From Parasitella parasitica (taxonomy: Eukaryota; Mucoromycota; Mucoromycetes; Mucorales; Mucoraceae), in the NCBI GenBank assembly GCA_025201805.1, contig MU619344.1, positions 1 to 64,000 on the forward strand: 64,000 nt of DNA. The letters run 5' to 3'. This document shows, piece after piece, positions 47,381 to 57,501 of the stretch. Within the stretch, counting starts at the first letter, position 1. Each line of letters opens with the position of its first letter. The position numbers and the translations under genes were made by a program. Under the pieces are notes generated by a model. The model did not search any database and was not told where the DNA came from. It saw nothing but the letters and a program-made list of their open reading frames with translations.

Positions 47381-50300
47381 ATGTCTGGAAACAACATTAA
47401 AGTTGTTTGTCGTTTCCGTCCTCAAAACTCACTTGAAAATAGAGAAGGTGGTGTTCCTATTATTTCTATAGATGATGAAGGAACAAATGTTCAACTGAAG
47501 GTTGGTTAACTGATCGAATAAAAAAGTGATTTTCAGGCACCAACACGGGCAACAAATTTCATAGGGGGAAGCCACTTCCAATTTTGCATTTGATAAAGTG
47601 TTTGGCATGAATACGCCGCAAAAAGATGTGTTCGAATATTCTATCAAGAGTATTGTCGATGGTAAGCAGAGACCTTGATTTTACTTCGTAATACTCGTAT
47701 TAAACCGTTTCGTAGATGTTACTGCTGGTTACAATGGTACTGTATTTGCGTATGGTCAAACCGGTTCTGGCAAAACTTTCACCATGATGGTAGGCAAACA
47801 CTTCCGTCTGCTAGAAAAATACATCACTAAGACTAGTATATAGGGTGCTGATATTGAGGATGAAAAGACAAAGGGTATAATTCCCCGTATTATTGAACAA
47901 ATCTTTACCAGCATCAATGATGCGCCGAGCAATATTGAATTCACTGTAAAAGTATCCTACATGGAAATTTACATGGAGAAAGTCAGAGATTTATTCAATC
48001 GTAAATATCGTGCCACATTATAACCTTTCACACAGTATTCATACTATTTACACATAGCATCGTCCGATAATCTGGCTATTCACGAGGATAAAACGCGTGG
48101 TGTTTATGTCAAAGACTTGTATGAAATTTACGTTGCAAACACGGATGAAGTCTATCAGGCTATGAAGAACGGCAGCAGCAACCGCGTGGTTGCTTATACA
48201 AGTACGTATACGTACTGACTGAATAATTTGTTCATCTAATAGCTAAATTCATAACCAGATATGAATGCTGAAAGTTCTCGATCTCATTCCATTGTGGTTA
48301 TCACCATCACCCAAAAGAACTTGGATACAGGCGCTGCAAAGAGTGGTAAACTTTATTTGGTCGATTTAGCTGGTTCGGAAAAAGTAAGCTAATGTAGACA
48401 ACAGTGTACCCGTACATGTTAAACTCACAATTTCTTTCATTAGGTTGGTAAAACCGGTGCTTCAGGCCAAACGTTGGAAGAAGCCAAAAAAATCAACAAG
48501 TCTCTCACTGCCCTCGGCATGGTCATCAACTCGCTTACAGACGGAAAATCCAGTCATATTCCGTACCGTGATTCAAAACTAACTCGTATTCTGCAGGAAT
48601 CTCTTGGTGGTAACTCTCGCACCACTTTGATTATCAACTGCTCCCCATCATCATACAATGAAGCTGAAACTATATCTACACTAAGATTTGGCATGAGAGC
48701 CAAAAGTATCAAGAACAAAGCCAAGGTCAATGCTGATCTTTCGCCTGCCGAACTCAAGGCATTGCTTAAAAAGGTCAAGTCGGAGACAATTACTTTCCAA
48801 ACCTACATTGCTGCACTTGAAGGTGAAGTTACAGTATGGCGTGGCGGCAATTCTCTACCGGAAGATAAATGGGTTTCCATGGACAAAATTACCAAGGGTG
48901 ACTTTTCTGCGCTCCCTCCTGCATCAAACTTTAGAGCGTCCTCTGTTGCAGAAGACGCTTCTCGCCCAACGACGCCATCGGTGGTTCTTGAAAAAGACGA
49001 GCGTGAGGAGTTGCTGAAGCGTGAAAATGAGCTGATGGATCAAATTGCAGAGAAGGAGACTGAACTTGCTAACCGTGAAAAGCTGCTGGAATCCTTAAAG
49101 GAAGAAATGGGTTACTATAAAGAGCAAGAAGCTATTGTCACTAAAGAGAATCAACAGATGACATCCGAGTTGAGCGAACTCAGATTGCAGCTCCAGAAAA
49201 TCTCATATGAAAGCAAAGAAAATGCTATTACTGTCGATTCTCTCAAAGAGGCGAACCAAGAGCTCATCGCAGAGCTTGAAGAGCTCAAAAAGAACCTTAC
49301 AGAGGTCCGCCTCGCCCATAAGGATAACTCTGACAACGAAAAAGAAAAGAAGAAGGCACAGAAGCTTGCCCAAATTATGTTCAAACTGGACCCATCTGTA
49401 CGTTTGTTTGTTTATTTGTGCATACACATGTATGTAATGTATCATGTTGTCTAACATTTTTTGTTTGTTCCTAGGGTGAGATTAATGAGAAAGAGCGTCA
49501 AATTCGTGATTCACTCCTTAAGGTTGAAAGCGAAGGCCATGGCTCTTTGAGCTTGGAAGAACTCGTCGCTCTCCGTCGTGAGCTTGCAGAGTCCAAAATC
49601 TTGCTGGATCAACACACCAAAACTATCAGCGATATTACGAACGATAAAGAAGAGCTTGAAAAGAAGAAGCTTGAGCTTGATGCCAAGTTCGGCAACCTAG
49701 AGCAAGAATATGAGGAGCTTTTGGACAAGACTATCGCTGAAGAAGAAGCTACTGCACAGAAGAATGCAGACATTGAAGAAACAATCTCTACATTAAAGGC
49801 ATGTAGGCTGATGTGTCGATGTACAGCGCTTATTAACATCCCAAAACTCTTTTTATAGGGCAAGTTGGAAACCCAGTATGCAGCCAAAAAAGAATTGCAA
49901 CAAAAAGAAATTGAAGATCTTCAGAAGGAAATCACTGAAAAGAACGAAAATCTTCACAAGCTCACTGCTTCTTTGTCTAATCTCAAAGATGCGAATGAGT
50001 TGTTGCAAAATGCTCTTTCTGACCAGCCCGTTCAAGCTCAAGATGGAGACTTGTCAGAGCGTGAAAAGGAACTGGAGCGCATGCGCAAGAGTATGGCAAA
50101 AGAACTAGCCGACTTTGAGACTATGAAGAAGGTTCTGATGAGAGACTTACAAACTCGCTGCGAGAAGGTGGTCGAGCTTGAAATGTCGCTGGACGAGACT
50201 CGCGAGCAGTACAACAATGTCCTGAGAGCAAGTAACAACAAGGCCCAGCAAAAGAAGATGGCGTTCTTAGAACGCAATCTGGAACAGCTAACCAACGTAC

Positions 50301-50729
50301 AAAAGCAGGTAAGAAAACAATATGATGGCTTTCTATTTGTTGTTGAAATGACATATTGACCTTTTATGTGTCGTGTAGCTTGTTGAACAAAACTCTTCGC
50401 TAAAGAAGGAGGTCGCTCTCGCTGAGCGTAAATTGATTGCTCGTAACGAACGCATCCAGAGCTTGGAAACCCTTTTACAAGATGCTCAAGAAAAACTGAT
50501 CAACCAAAACCAAAAATTCGAGGCACAACTTCAAGCTGTTCGCGAACGTCTGGAACAAGCTCGTTCTCAGAAGTCTCAGACTTCAATGGCATTGAACTTT
50601 GGTCGCGTCGCTAAACCTCTTCGTGGAGGAGGAGCTGTTGTTGATAATGGCGAAAGCTCACCAACCTCACCCACTGAAAAGCGTGAAAAGCGAAACTCCT
50701 GGATTCCTGGTTTCATGGGCTCCAGATAG
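47381..50729 (+). CDS. Conventional kinesin (kinesin-1) heavy chain
   Basis: Ten exons (47381-47500, 47565-47661, 47716-47789, 47844-48000, 48058-48201, 48259-48383, 48444-49397, 49475-49798, 49859-50308, 50379-50729) give 931 residues, the size of Neurospora Nkin (928). The motor domain has P-loop GQTGSGKT (86-93), switch I NAESSRSH, switch II DLAGSEK and the [14 protein letters not shown] loop; then neck, long coiled coils, and the fungal tail motif [12 protein letters not shown]. It is a plus-end microtubule motor carrying vesicles and dynein to hyphal tips, and in fungi acts without light chains. The first intron ends at CATAG 47564, not at the earlier TTTCAG, which would hit a stop. The intron at 49799-49858 begins with GC, needed to keep frame. 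Confidence 0.96.
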
Positions 50730-51027
50730 ATTGTCAAACTGTTTTTTTTTACCATAGTATACAAAACCATTATACTCATATATACCAACTAAATACGATG
50801 AAATTCCTCCCACTTCTCCCATCCTCTCTCAAAGCCTTCCCTTGCTGATTTACTTGACAGCCAACGCAAGGAAGCCAACGTCCAAACTATCTCCCAATCT
50901 ATATAATAAATGACACAATATATATGTAAATCCAGAATGTTTTGCACTGAATATATATGGTTTTGAACAAATAGATGGATTGGTCATGAGCTGCCGAAAT
51001 TTATTGATAATCGAGTATTATATAATA

Positions 51028-52413
51028 TTACTTGTTGCTGTCCTCCAGGGATTCTTGTACAATGTCATGCAAGCGATCAACTAATTCAGGCCAGCCAGCC
51101 AAAGCTTCCATGACACTATTTAGCCAAGCGATGTCATCGGGTTGCTGTCTGCGAGTAGTGCAAATAAGGCAAGCCAAGCTATTACCATCAGCATCCTCTC
51201 CATCTGTTTCGGAGCAAGTCTGAAAGCGGGGTTCGTCCAGCTCTGTTACTGGGCTAGGTGGCATAGCATCTTCCAAGATGGAGTTACGTCTGACTGTCGC
51301 TGAAAAGCGACGTGAAGATGGCGCGATGGATAGTAATTGTTTGGCTTTACGAAAATAAGCTGCTTGCGTGAGCGGCAATCTTGCTTGGAATTCAGGGTCT
51401 TCTCTCAGCTTGATTAGGTCCATATCACAATAATTGCGAGAGCCATGACCACTGCGGGTGGGAGTAGATGAGCCTGCACCAACGTCTTTGATTCTGTCGT
51501 TCGCGCTTTTCAAGTTGGCAGCATTATCGTCGTGATCGTCATCGTCATCTTCGCTATCCAATAAATCAGTTAAATCATCACTTTCGTCGTCCTCTTCCCC
51601 AGCCTCTACTTGAATGTTTGCTTCGTCTACCTCGTCAATTTTGGATTCAACAAATGTAGGATGAGGTTCTGATTGCATGGAATGGTAAGATGCGCGGCGT
51701 CTTCTACCAGCAGGTGCATTCTGCTGTTGATACTGATGGTAAAATTGATCTTCGCTGGAAAAGACACCTTCTGTCACCTTTGGGGCATCCTCTAATGAGA
51801 TAGTATCATCATTGTGGTATTCAAGAGCATCGCCTAGACTCATGCTCGATAACCTTCGGCTTCTGCGTCGTCCAGCTCCGCCTACATTTGCTATTGTAGA
51901 GCCAGTACTTTGAGAAGTCAGCTTGTTCGGTAGTACAAATGATGCTGATGCTGCAGAAGAAGACACTGCCTCTTCATCTTCTTGGTAACCAACGCTCTCT
52001 TTAAACTTGGATAAAAATACCGGATTGTGAGCCAAAAAATGGCTGATTTGGTTCATCCATTGGCGGTCAGGCAATTTATCACGAGGTTTGTACACAACAT
52101 CCTGGAAACGTTCCCAGGCCTGACTTCCTTGGGTTTCTGTAATGTAATGCTGCAAGGCTTCGTAGAACTGGGCGTTGCAAACAGCGAGCCCCTTCATTTC
52201 TGCAGGCCTGTCCAAGAGAGCAACTAGGACATCAGAACTAAGCGGTTGGCCGTCAATGTCAATACTGCCGCTTGATGAAATGGAGCAGTTTCTCAAATCT
52301 GATGCCAAATCTTGGCCTAAATACTGCCGCTGTTCGTCTTCGACTTCTTCACTGATTATATTGCTTGAATTCAACAAGTCGTGAGCGCTTATGTCCATAA
52401 AAGCAGAAGACAT
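51028..52413 (-). CDS. Uncharacterised acidic protein with two helical modules
   Basis: One exon, 461 residues. I cannot name the family. Residues ~80-145 form a predicted helical module (FYEALQHYITETQGSQAWER, then FLAHNPVFLSKFKESVG) whose spacing faintly recalls a paired amphipathic helix repeat, and a similar pattern recurs at the C-terminus (AWLNSVMEALAGWPELVDRL). Between them lie RRRSRRLSSMS and RRRRASYHS, typical basophilic kinase or 14-3-3 sites, a long acidic run (about 275-300) and a CLIC-type dicysteine. It may be a nuclear scaffold or regulator, which is inference only. The stop lies 298 bp from the convergent kinesin stop. Confidence 0.75.
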   Translation of the reverse strand: MSSAFMDISAHDLLNSSNIISEEVEDEQRQYLGQDLASDLRNCSISSSGSIDIDGQPLSSDVLVALLDRPAEMKGLAVCNAQFYEALQHYITETQGSQAWERFQDVVYKPRDKLPDRQWMNQISHFLAHNPVFLSKFKESVGYQEDEEAVSSSAASASFVLPNKLTSQSTGSTIANVGGAGRRRSRRLSSMSLGDALEYHNDDTISLEDAPKVTEGVFSSEDQFYHQYQQQNAPAGRRRRASYHSMQSEPHPTFVESKIDEVDEANIQVEAGEEDDESDDLTDLLDSEDDDDDHDDNAANLKSANDRIKDVGAGSSTPTRSGHGSRNYCDMDLIKLREDPEFQARLPLTQAAYFRKAKQLLSIAPSSRRFSATVRRNSILEDAMPPSPVTELDEPRFQTCSETDGEDADGNSLACLICTTRRQQPDDIAWLNSVMEALAGWPELVDRLHDIVQESLEDSNK

Positions 52414-53574
52414 GTTTTTTTTTAATAGTAATGGTGGGAAAAGAAAGAAAGGGTGACGTTTTGACTATTTGGAGACAGTTCACCTGGTGTTTCTAAACTG
52501 AAACAGGTGGGCGTCAAGCTCCCTATGCAAGCTTGATGATTGGGTGTATAGGCTCTTGCACTCTCCTACAAGTATGCTTTTAATCCACCACGATAAAATA
52601 AAAGAACGCATCGACGCAAAAAAGACTAAAAGTTTAAGAGTACAAACATTGGCATTGGGATATTCTTCTTACCGTATAAATAATGTACCAAATGTATCAT
52701 TACTATAACATGCCAATTTAACCCGCTCTTTTTGGTCTTTGCTGCTGAGGATCTATTCATTTTGTGGATCTTCTCTCAACTGACTTGTATCTCTGGGAAG
52801 CTCTCAATGGTTTACTTCCGTAAGATATGGTGGTATAGATGAGGATATTTGCTCGCTTTAGGTGCTGCCTTCAGTACACTGAATATCAATGGTAATGTGT
52901 CTTGAGTTCCGGGTCTCTTTACTGCTGTCGACATGATTCATTGGGGCCATCATTTACTTTCCTCTTTTCTTTCTTTGAAAAGTGTTCAACCCGACACCTT
53001 GATTCTGCCTTTATTTGATCCATAGTTCTCAAGAATACGTTATAAAATACATTTTGATATAAAATAAACGTGTCGACGGTATGACTTATGCAGAAGATGG
53101 GAAGGTTTAGGGCAGCACAACTATTGATGTAAGAATATATACATAAAACCCCTTTTTTGATTTATCATAATAATGTATCACGTCTTAGCTCAGTGATGAC
53201 AAGTGAGTCAAATATATAGATGTTGCTTATGTGTGCCACTGAGCGTACCCATCTATTCAAACCTCGTTTCCAAAAAACAACAACACATATATCCTAAATG
53301 TGGGGTGGTGATACACTCATTTAAGATACTATCTGTATGGGATTTCGATAGATACCTTTTGTCTCTATTGCTCCAGTATGATAATCTTTCATTCATAGCT
53401 GATCCATGTATAGTATTAATTACTGTTACTATATTCAAATATTTTATTTTCTTTTTTTCTCTCCATTCTTAGCATTCTCCCATTTCTTAATCCATGGTTC
53501 TTGTAGAACAAGAAATATTTGCATGTATAAATATCCAATATTCTTAATTGATCATTCCTTTTATTCAGTCATAT
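52414..53574. other. Intergenic region before the F-box-like gene
   Basis: About 1.2 kb of AT-rich DNA between divergent genes. Small overlapping frames on both strands near 53203-53645 show no domain. No RNA gene was recognised. Confidence 0.5.
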
Positions 53575-54345
53575 ATGATTATGGCAATCAAATATCAACT
53601 TATATCCTCGAATACTACAACAACATTAGATATTCTTCCTGCTGAAATTGTTATTCTTATTTTTTCACAACATGCAATCTGTTTAAAAACACTAAAAACG
53701 CTAATGTCCGTATCGAGAAAAATGCGACACCTTGGTATCTATGTTCTTGTGCATAGCCGACTACCTGCGACAATATTATCAGTAACTATAGGCCAAGAAG
53801 GAAAAAGTCAAGTAACAACACGATTTCAATTTAATCATTTCTGTCCCATAACCTTTAATATGCTATATACTTCAAGTCAACCTACAGCAAGGCGCTATTA
53901 TACTGATAAAGCATATCCTGTTGTACATTCCATGTCAATAGAAGTTGCCCGTCTTGCACAATTTTCGTTAGCATCATCCTCGGCAATTTTGGTTGGAAGA
54001 TACCCTTCATCCATTGCAAAGCGACCAAATCTCACAGCCAAATTGTCTGATCCAGCTTCTGTGTATCACTGTGGTAACACGAAAAAGTTATCTGCACAGA
54101 AAGAAGGCTTCCACATTCTTCAAGTACCACCTTATTCGGCCAACCACAGAACTTTCTGGAAATTAGCTTACAGAATTACGAATAAACACAAAGCAGAATA
54201 CTATCTGACACCGATCAACGTTAGCATTGGATTCCAGCATTTGTTGAAGCTAGAGGCCTTAAATAGTTGTAATCCCAACATAGAAAAGACATATTCTGAA
54301 AAAATATTGAATAAATTAAAGGATTGTGTTATTTCGATCTTTTGA
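53575..54345 (+). CDS. F-box-like protein
   Basis: A single-exon frame of 256 residues starting at ATG 53575 (MIMAIKYQL). Residues ~21-62 resemble an F-box: LDILPAEIVILIFSQHAICL, then TLMSVSRKMRHLGIYVL, the Leu-Pro-x-Glu start and helix spacing fitting the family. F-box proteins link substrates to Skp1-Cullin ubiquitin ligases. No leucine-rich, WD or other substrate-binding repeat was recognised in the remainder, which has basic and aromatic residues. Upstream the frame is open but lacks another ATG. The local AT-rich codon use differs from the conserved genes, as expected of a fast-evolving gene. Confidence 0.55.
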   Translation: MIMAIKYQLISSNTTTTLDILPAEIVILIFSQHAICLKTLKTLMSVSRKMRHLGIYVLVHSRLPATILSVTIGQEGKSQVTTRFQFNHFCPITFNMLYTSSQPTARRYYTDKAYPVVHSMSIEVARLAQFSLASSSAILVGRYPSSIAKRPNLTAKLSDPASVYHCGNTKKLSAQKEGFHILQVPPYSANHRTFWKLAYRITNKHKAEYYLTPINVSIGFQHLLKLEALNSCNPNIEKTYSEKILNKLKDCVISIF

Positions 54346-54625
54346 TATGTAATTAAACAATCAATCATAACGTGTATAAATGTATACCCGAAACTATAGT
54401 ATGAATTGATCCAACATATCCGTTTAAGCAACCTGAAAATGGTAATGGCACGCTAGATATTACTGTGAAGAGGCTTTATTGGAAAACAGTAGTTACACAT
54501 AATGTTAACACAAAATATTAATATATGTCAAGAACTGGGGATACATGTAATTATTTTTATAAATTCCAGAGATAAGGATATACACACTGTCATTAAATTA
54601 AAATTGTCAATAAGCTACAACTAAA

Positions 54626-56950
54626 TTAAGGGTTACGTTTTGGTTGGAAAAACAAAGATCTCTTTTGCTTCTTGTCTTCTTGATTTGACTTTTCTTGATT
54701 TGTTTTCCGTTTTTTCACAGCAGTTTTCCACTGTGTTGGCGAGGCGTTTAAAGCAGAAGTATTAGAGAGTGATGAAGACAAACGATTTTGCTGGAGCTGT
54801 TGTCTCTCCTCGTTCATAAGGTCCATAGCAAAATGATAATCCGAGTGCTCTTCGACTGAAGTGATGAAAACATTTTGTTTACATTTTTCGCAAGGATACG
54901 TTTCTCCCGACTGTTCCTGGATGAAAAAAAACCCTCCTTGTGTGCCGTTGCTTTTACTGTTGTGGGCCATGCTTGTTTCAAGTCTTGCATGTGACGAATT
55001 ATCTTCTTTGCCATTTGCGCTGTGTGCACTACTCTCTTTCGATTTAGTAAAGAACTGATTTATAGTGTGCGATTTTACTGATTCGTCAAAAGATAGATTT
55101 GAAGCCATTAGATCAAGGCCAATGCAAGGATACCCGTCTTCCAGTGAGTTGTACAAAGCTTCGAACCTCTTGGCAAGTGTTTCTATATAACATTGATAGT
55201 GAAATTAGATGTGGGATCAGTGAACCATACATACACGTAGGCAGTTTATGTCTCTGCTTTTACCATGTGTCTTCATATCATCTCGAGAAAATGTGCCTAA
55301 ACCCTTTGATCTGTAGGTAGAGTGAATCAGTGTGGCATATTTAAGAGCGATAGCTTTTGGCCATGTCCCATATTCATTGTAATGTTGAATAATGCGACGA
55401 TGTAGTTCAGCTGCAAGTATCGTAAACCATTTGCGTAGGTCTTGCGATTGTTTGATAGGAACTGTAAATGTTTTAGCGGCCATGAGCGACTTTGGTGCTT
55501 TACTCGGAAGAACTATCAGGTTTTTCATCAGAATCGATGATTCCATGTTGGACATTTCAATGTTGATATACCCTCTTCATGATCAATACCACGACAAATA
55601 TTGTACAAAAAAGTGCCTGTAGATTGTCCAAATTGCCGTTGAAGAGAATCCATAGAATGGCTCCTACAATATAACGTAAATAAAGTTTCTCGTTGCATTG
55701 AATGTAGCAAGTCGAATATTTACCAAAGCTCGCTTGCATTCTCTATATTTAGATCTTCCACAACTTCGTTGCCCAATTTCCCACCTAGATTTCTTATTTT
55801 GTTGAATGGTGTTTCACACATGAAATTGAGCCTTGCTGATTCTCGTAAAATAGTCTATGTAGATGAAATCACCAATTTAAGCTTTTGTTTAATGAGAGAA
55901 CAAGCTATGGGAATGGCCTCACCTGTTTATTTGGTTTATTTTTGCTGGAGCATAATTTAGCAACCACTTTATAGTGAGCAATACCTAGTTGATGACATGA
56001 GTGTCTGGAAAAAAAGATGTATAGATAGATATGAATAGATGCCTACCTGCCGAGCAGAAATATTTCAATTTATCGTACACTTCTTGTCTGATCTCTGCAG
56101 CTAATTCAGCGCCCAAAGCCAATTGCAAATCTTGCCAGGTAGTTGGGTTCCAATGCTCGTGCTCAGGGGAATCAAGGTTGACAGGATTTAATCGTCTTTG
56201 CTTTTCCTCTTTTGATTCGATTAAACATCCAAGCTTATCCCAATTCACATACACACCACATTCCTCATCTTGCAGTCTATCCAGCAATTCTGGCATTTTT
56301 TCAATGTATCTTTTAATTAGACGCTGGTTAACGGTATCTGTAACATCCATGAAACCCTCGTCAGTACCAATTTTCTGGACCTTATTACAGTGCTTGTGAA
56401 AAATTTTAAATATATCTCTTGATGCATTTCGATAAGCATCTAGTGACACCTTGTGCGTATTTCGATTTGGATTTTTGTAGTATTTGGGCTCTGTGTCATT
56501 CTCGGCGTACGTTGCTACATGTAAGAGTTGTATTTCTGGGCAAAGCTTTTTCGCTTCTGTTACGTTTGTCATCTTCTTGATCCCTTTTTCTCTCGCCGCA
56601 TAATTTACTAAATATACCAAGATTGATTAGGGCCATTGCCGTCGAGTAGGAAGGTAGATGTGTTTGTGTATGATACCTGCAATTAATCCATGCCATTGTT
56701 GTACTGCAGCTGGTGTATCAAACGGAATACCTAGTCTAACTTGCTCTAATCAAGCTTGTTATTAGGTCGCTGTTTCACAACCAAGTCAATATTTTTCTAG
56801 TTACCAACTTGGCAATAAAAACAGTCTAAAATTGACAGAATGGAAAGTTTAGCATCATCATGTCGATAAATCACATTGTAACAAGCAAATACCCAAATCA
56901 ATGTGCAATATACAGCGAGAATTCTTTAATGTGGCAGGCAAAGCATTCAT
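54626..56950 (-). CDS. RAD30: DNA polymerase eta (Rad30), translesion Y-family polymerase
   Basis: Nine exons (56950-56893, 56825-56805, 56745-56677, 56607-56047, 55984-55923, 55854-55724, 55663-55572, 55512-55264, 55182-54626) give 599 residues. Catalytic motifs are HIDLDCFY (Asp18) and GTDEGFMDVT (Asp132-Glu133); the helix-hairpin region reads SAGIAHYKVVAKLCSSKNKP and IRNLGGKLGNEV; the little-finger region follows RGIDHEEVLPSKAPKS. Near the C-terminus is a UBZ finger (Cys512, Cys515, His527, His531) and PIP-like KRSLFFQPKR. Polymerase eta copies past UV cyclobutane dimers; UBZ and PIP bind ubiquitinated PCNA in the nucleus. Exon 2 is only 21 nt. The short intron 55513-55571 repairs what otherwise looks like a frameshift. 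Confidence 0.93.
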
Positions 56951-57128
56951 TTTGATGGAGAAAGATGAATTTAAGAAAACAAAAGGAAAGACAAAAATGT
57001 TACGAAAAGATGGAATCCAACACTTCTTTTCTTTACGTGACTATATCGCGAACTATTTATTTGATTTTTTTTAAGTGAATGGAAGGTATTTAACTATGAA
57101 TTAGAGTTGACAGAAAAAAGAGGGTGAT

Positions 57129-57501
57129 TTAACACTTGCAGGCAGAACCGCAATCGCATTCTATAGAGAAACAGATTAAGAGGAGGCAAGAACAGAGGTT
57201 AGTAAGACAGAGACGACGCGTTACAACATTCAAATACGGGCAGTACCTTTACCGCTTGCTATTCAAAAAGCAATTAATAAAAAACTCACTTTCAGTCATA
57301 TTCCACACTTACCTTTACAAGAGCAAGTCTCTTTTTCCTGTTTGTTGCAGTTTTCACAAGCACAATCGGAACCACACTTGCAATCCTTAGCGCTGGCACA
57401 ACTAGACATTGGTCGTTACTGTCTTGCTTTTGTTTCTCCCATCGTTCAATAGATCTAAACACTTACGAACAGGTTTCTTTAGTTTTACAGGGACAAGCCA
57501 T
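57129..57501 (-). CDS. Metallothionein
   Basis: Three tiny exons (57501-57467, 57401-57313, 57160-57129) with introns of 65 and 152 bp encode 51 residues, 15 of them Cys, with repeated Cys-x-Cys pairs (TCSCAS, CKCGSDCACENC, TCSCKECDCGSACKC). There are no aromatic residues or His. This is the classic metallothionein pattern: the thiolates bind Cu(I), Zn or Cd in the cytosol and buffer or detoxify the metals. All three exons join in frame at phase-consistent GT-AG sites, and the Cys spacing continues across junctions, which supports the structure despite the small size. A TATA box lies 68 bp upstream of the ATG. Confidence 0.9.

Noticed and set aside
55217-55710. Apparent frameshift in polymerase eta after RGIDHEE
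   Set aside because: A 59-bp GT-AG intron (55513-55571) joins HEE directly to VLPSKAPKS, restoring the family sequence without any error.
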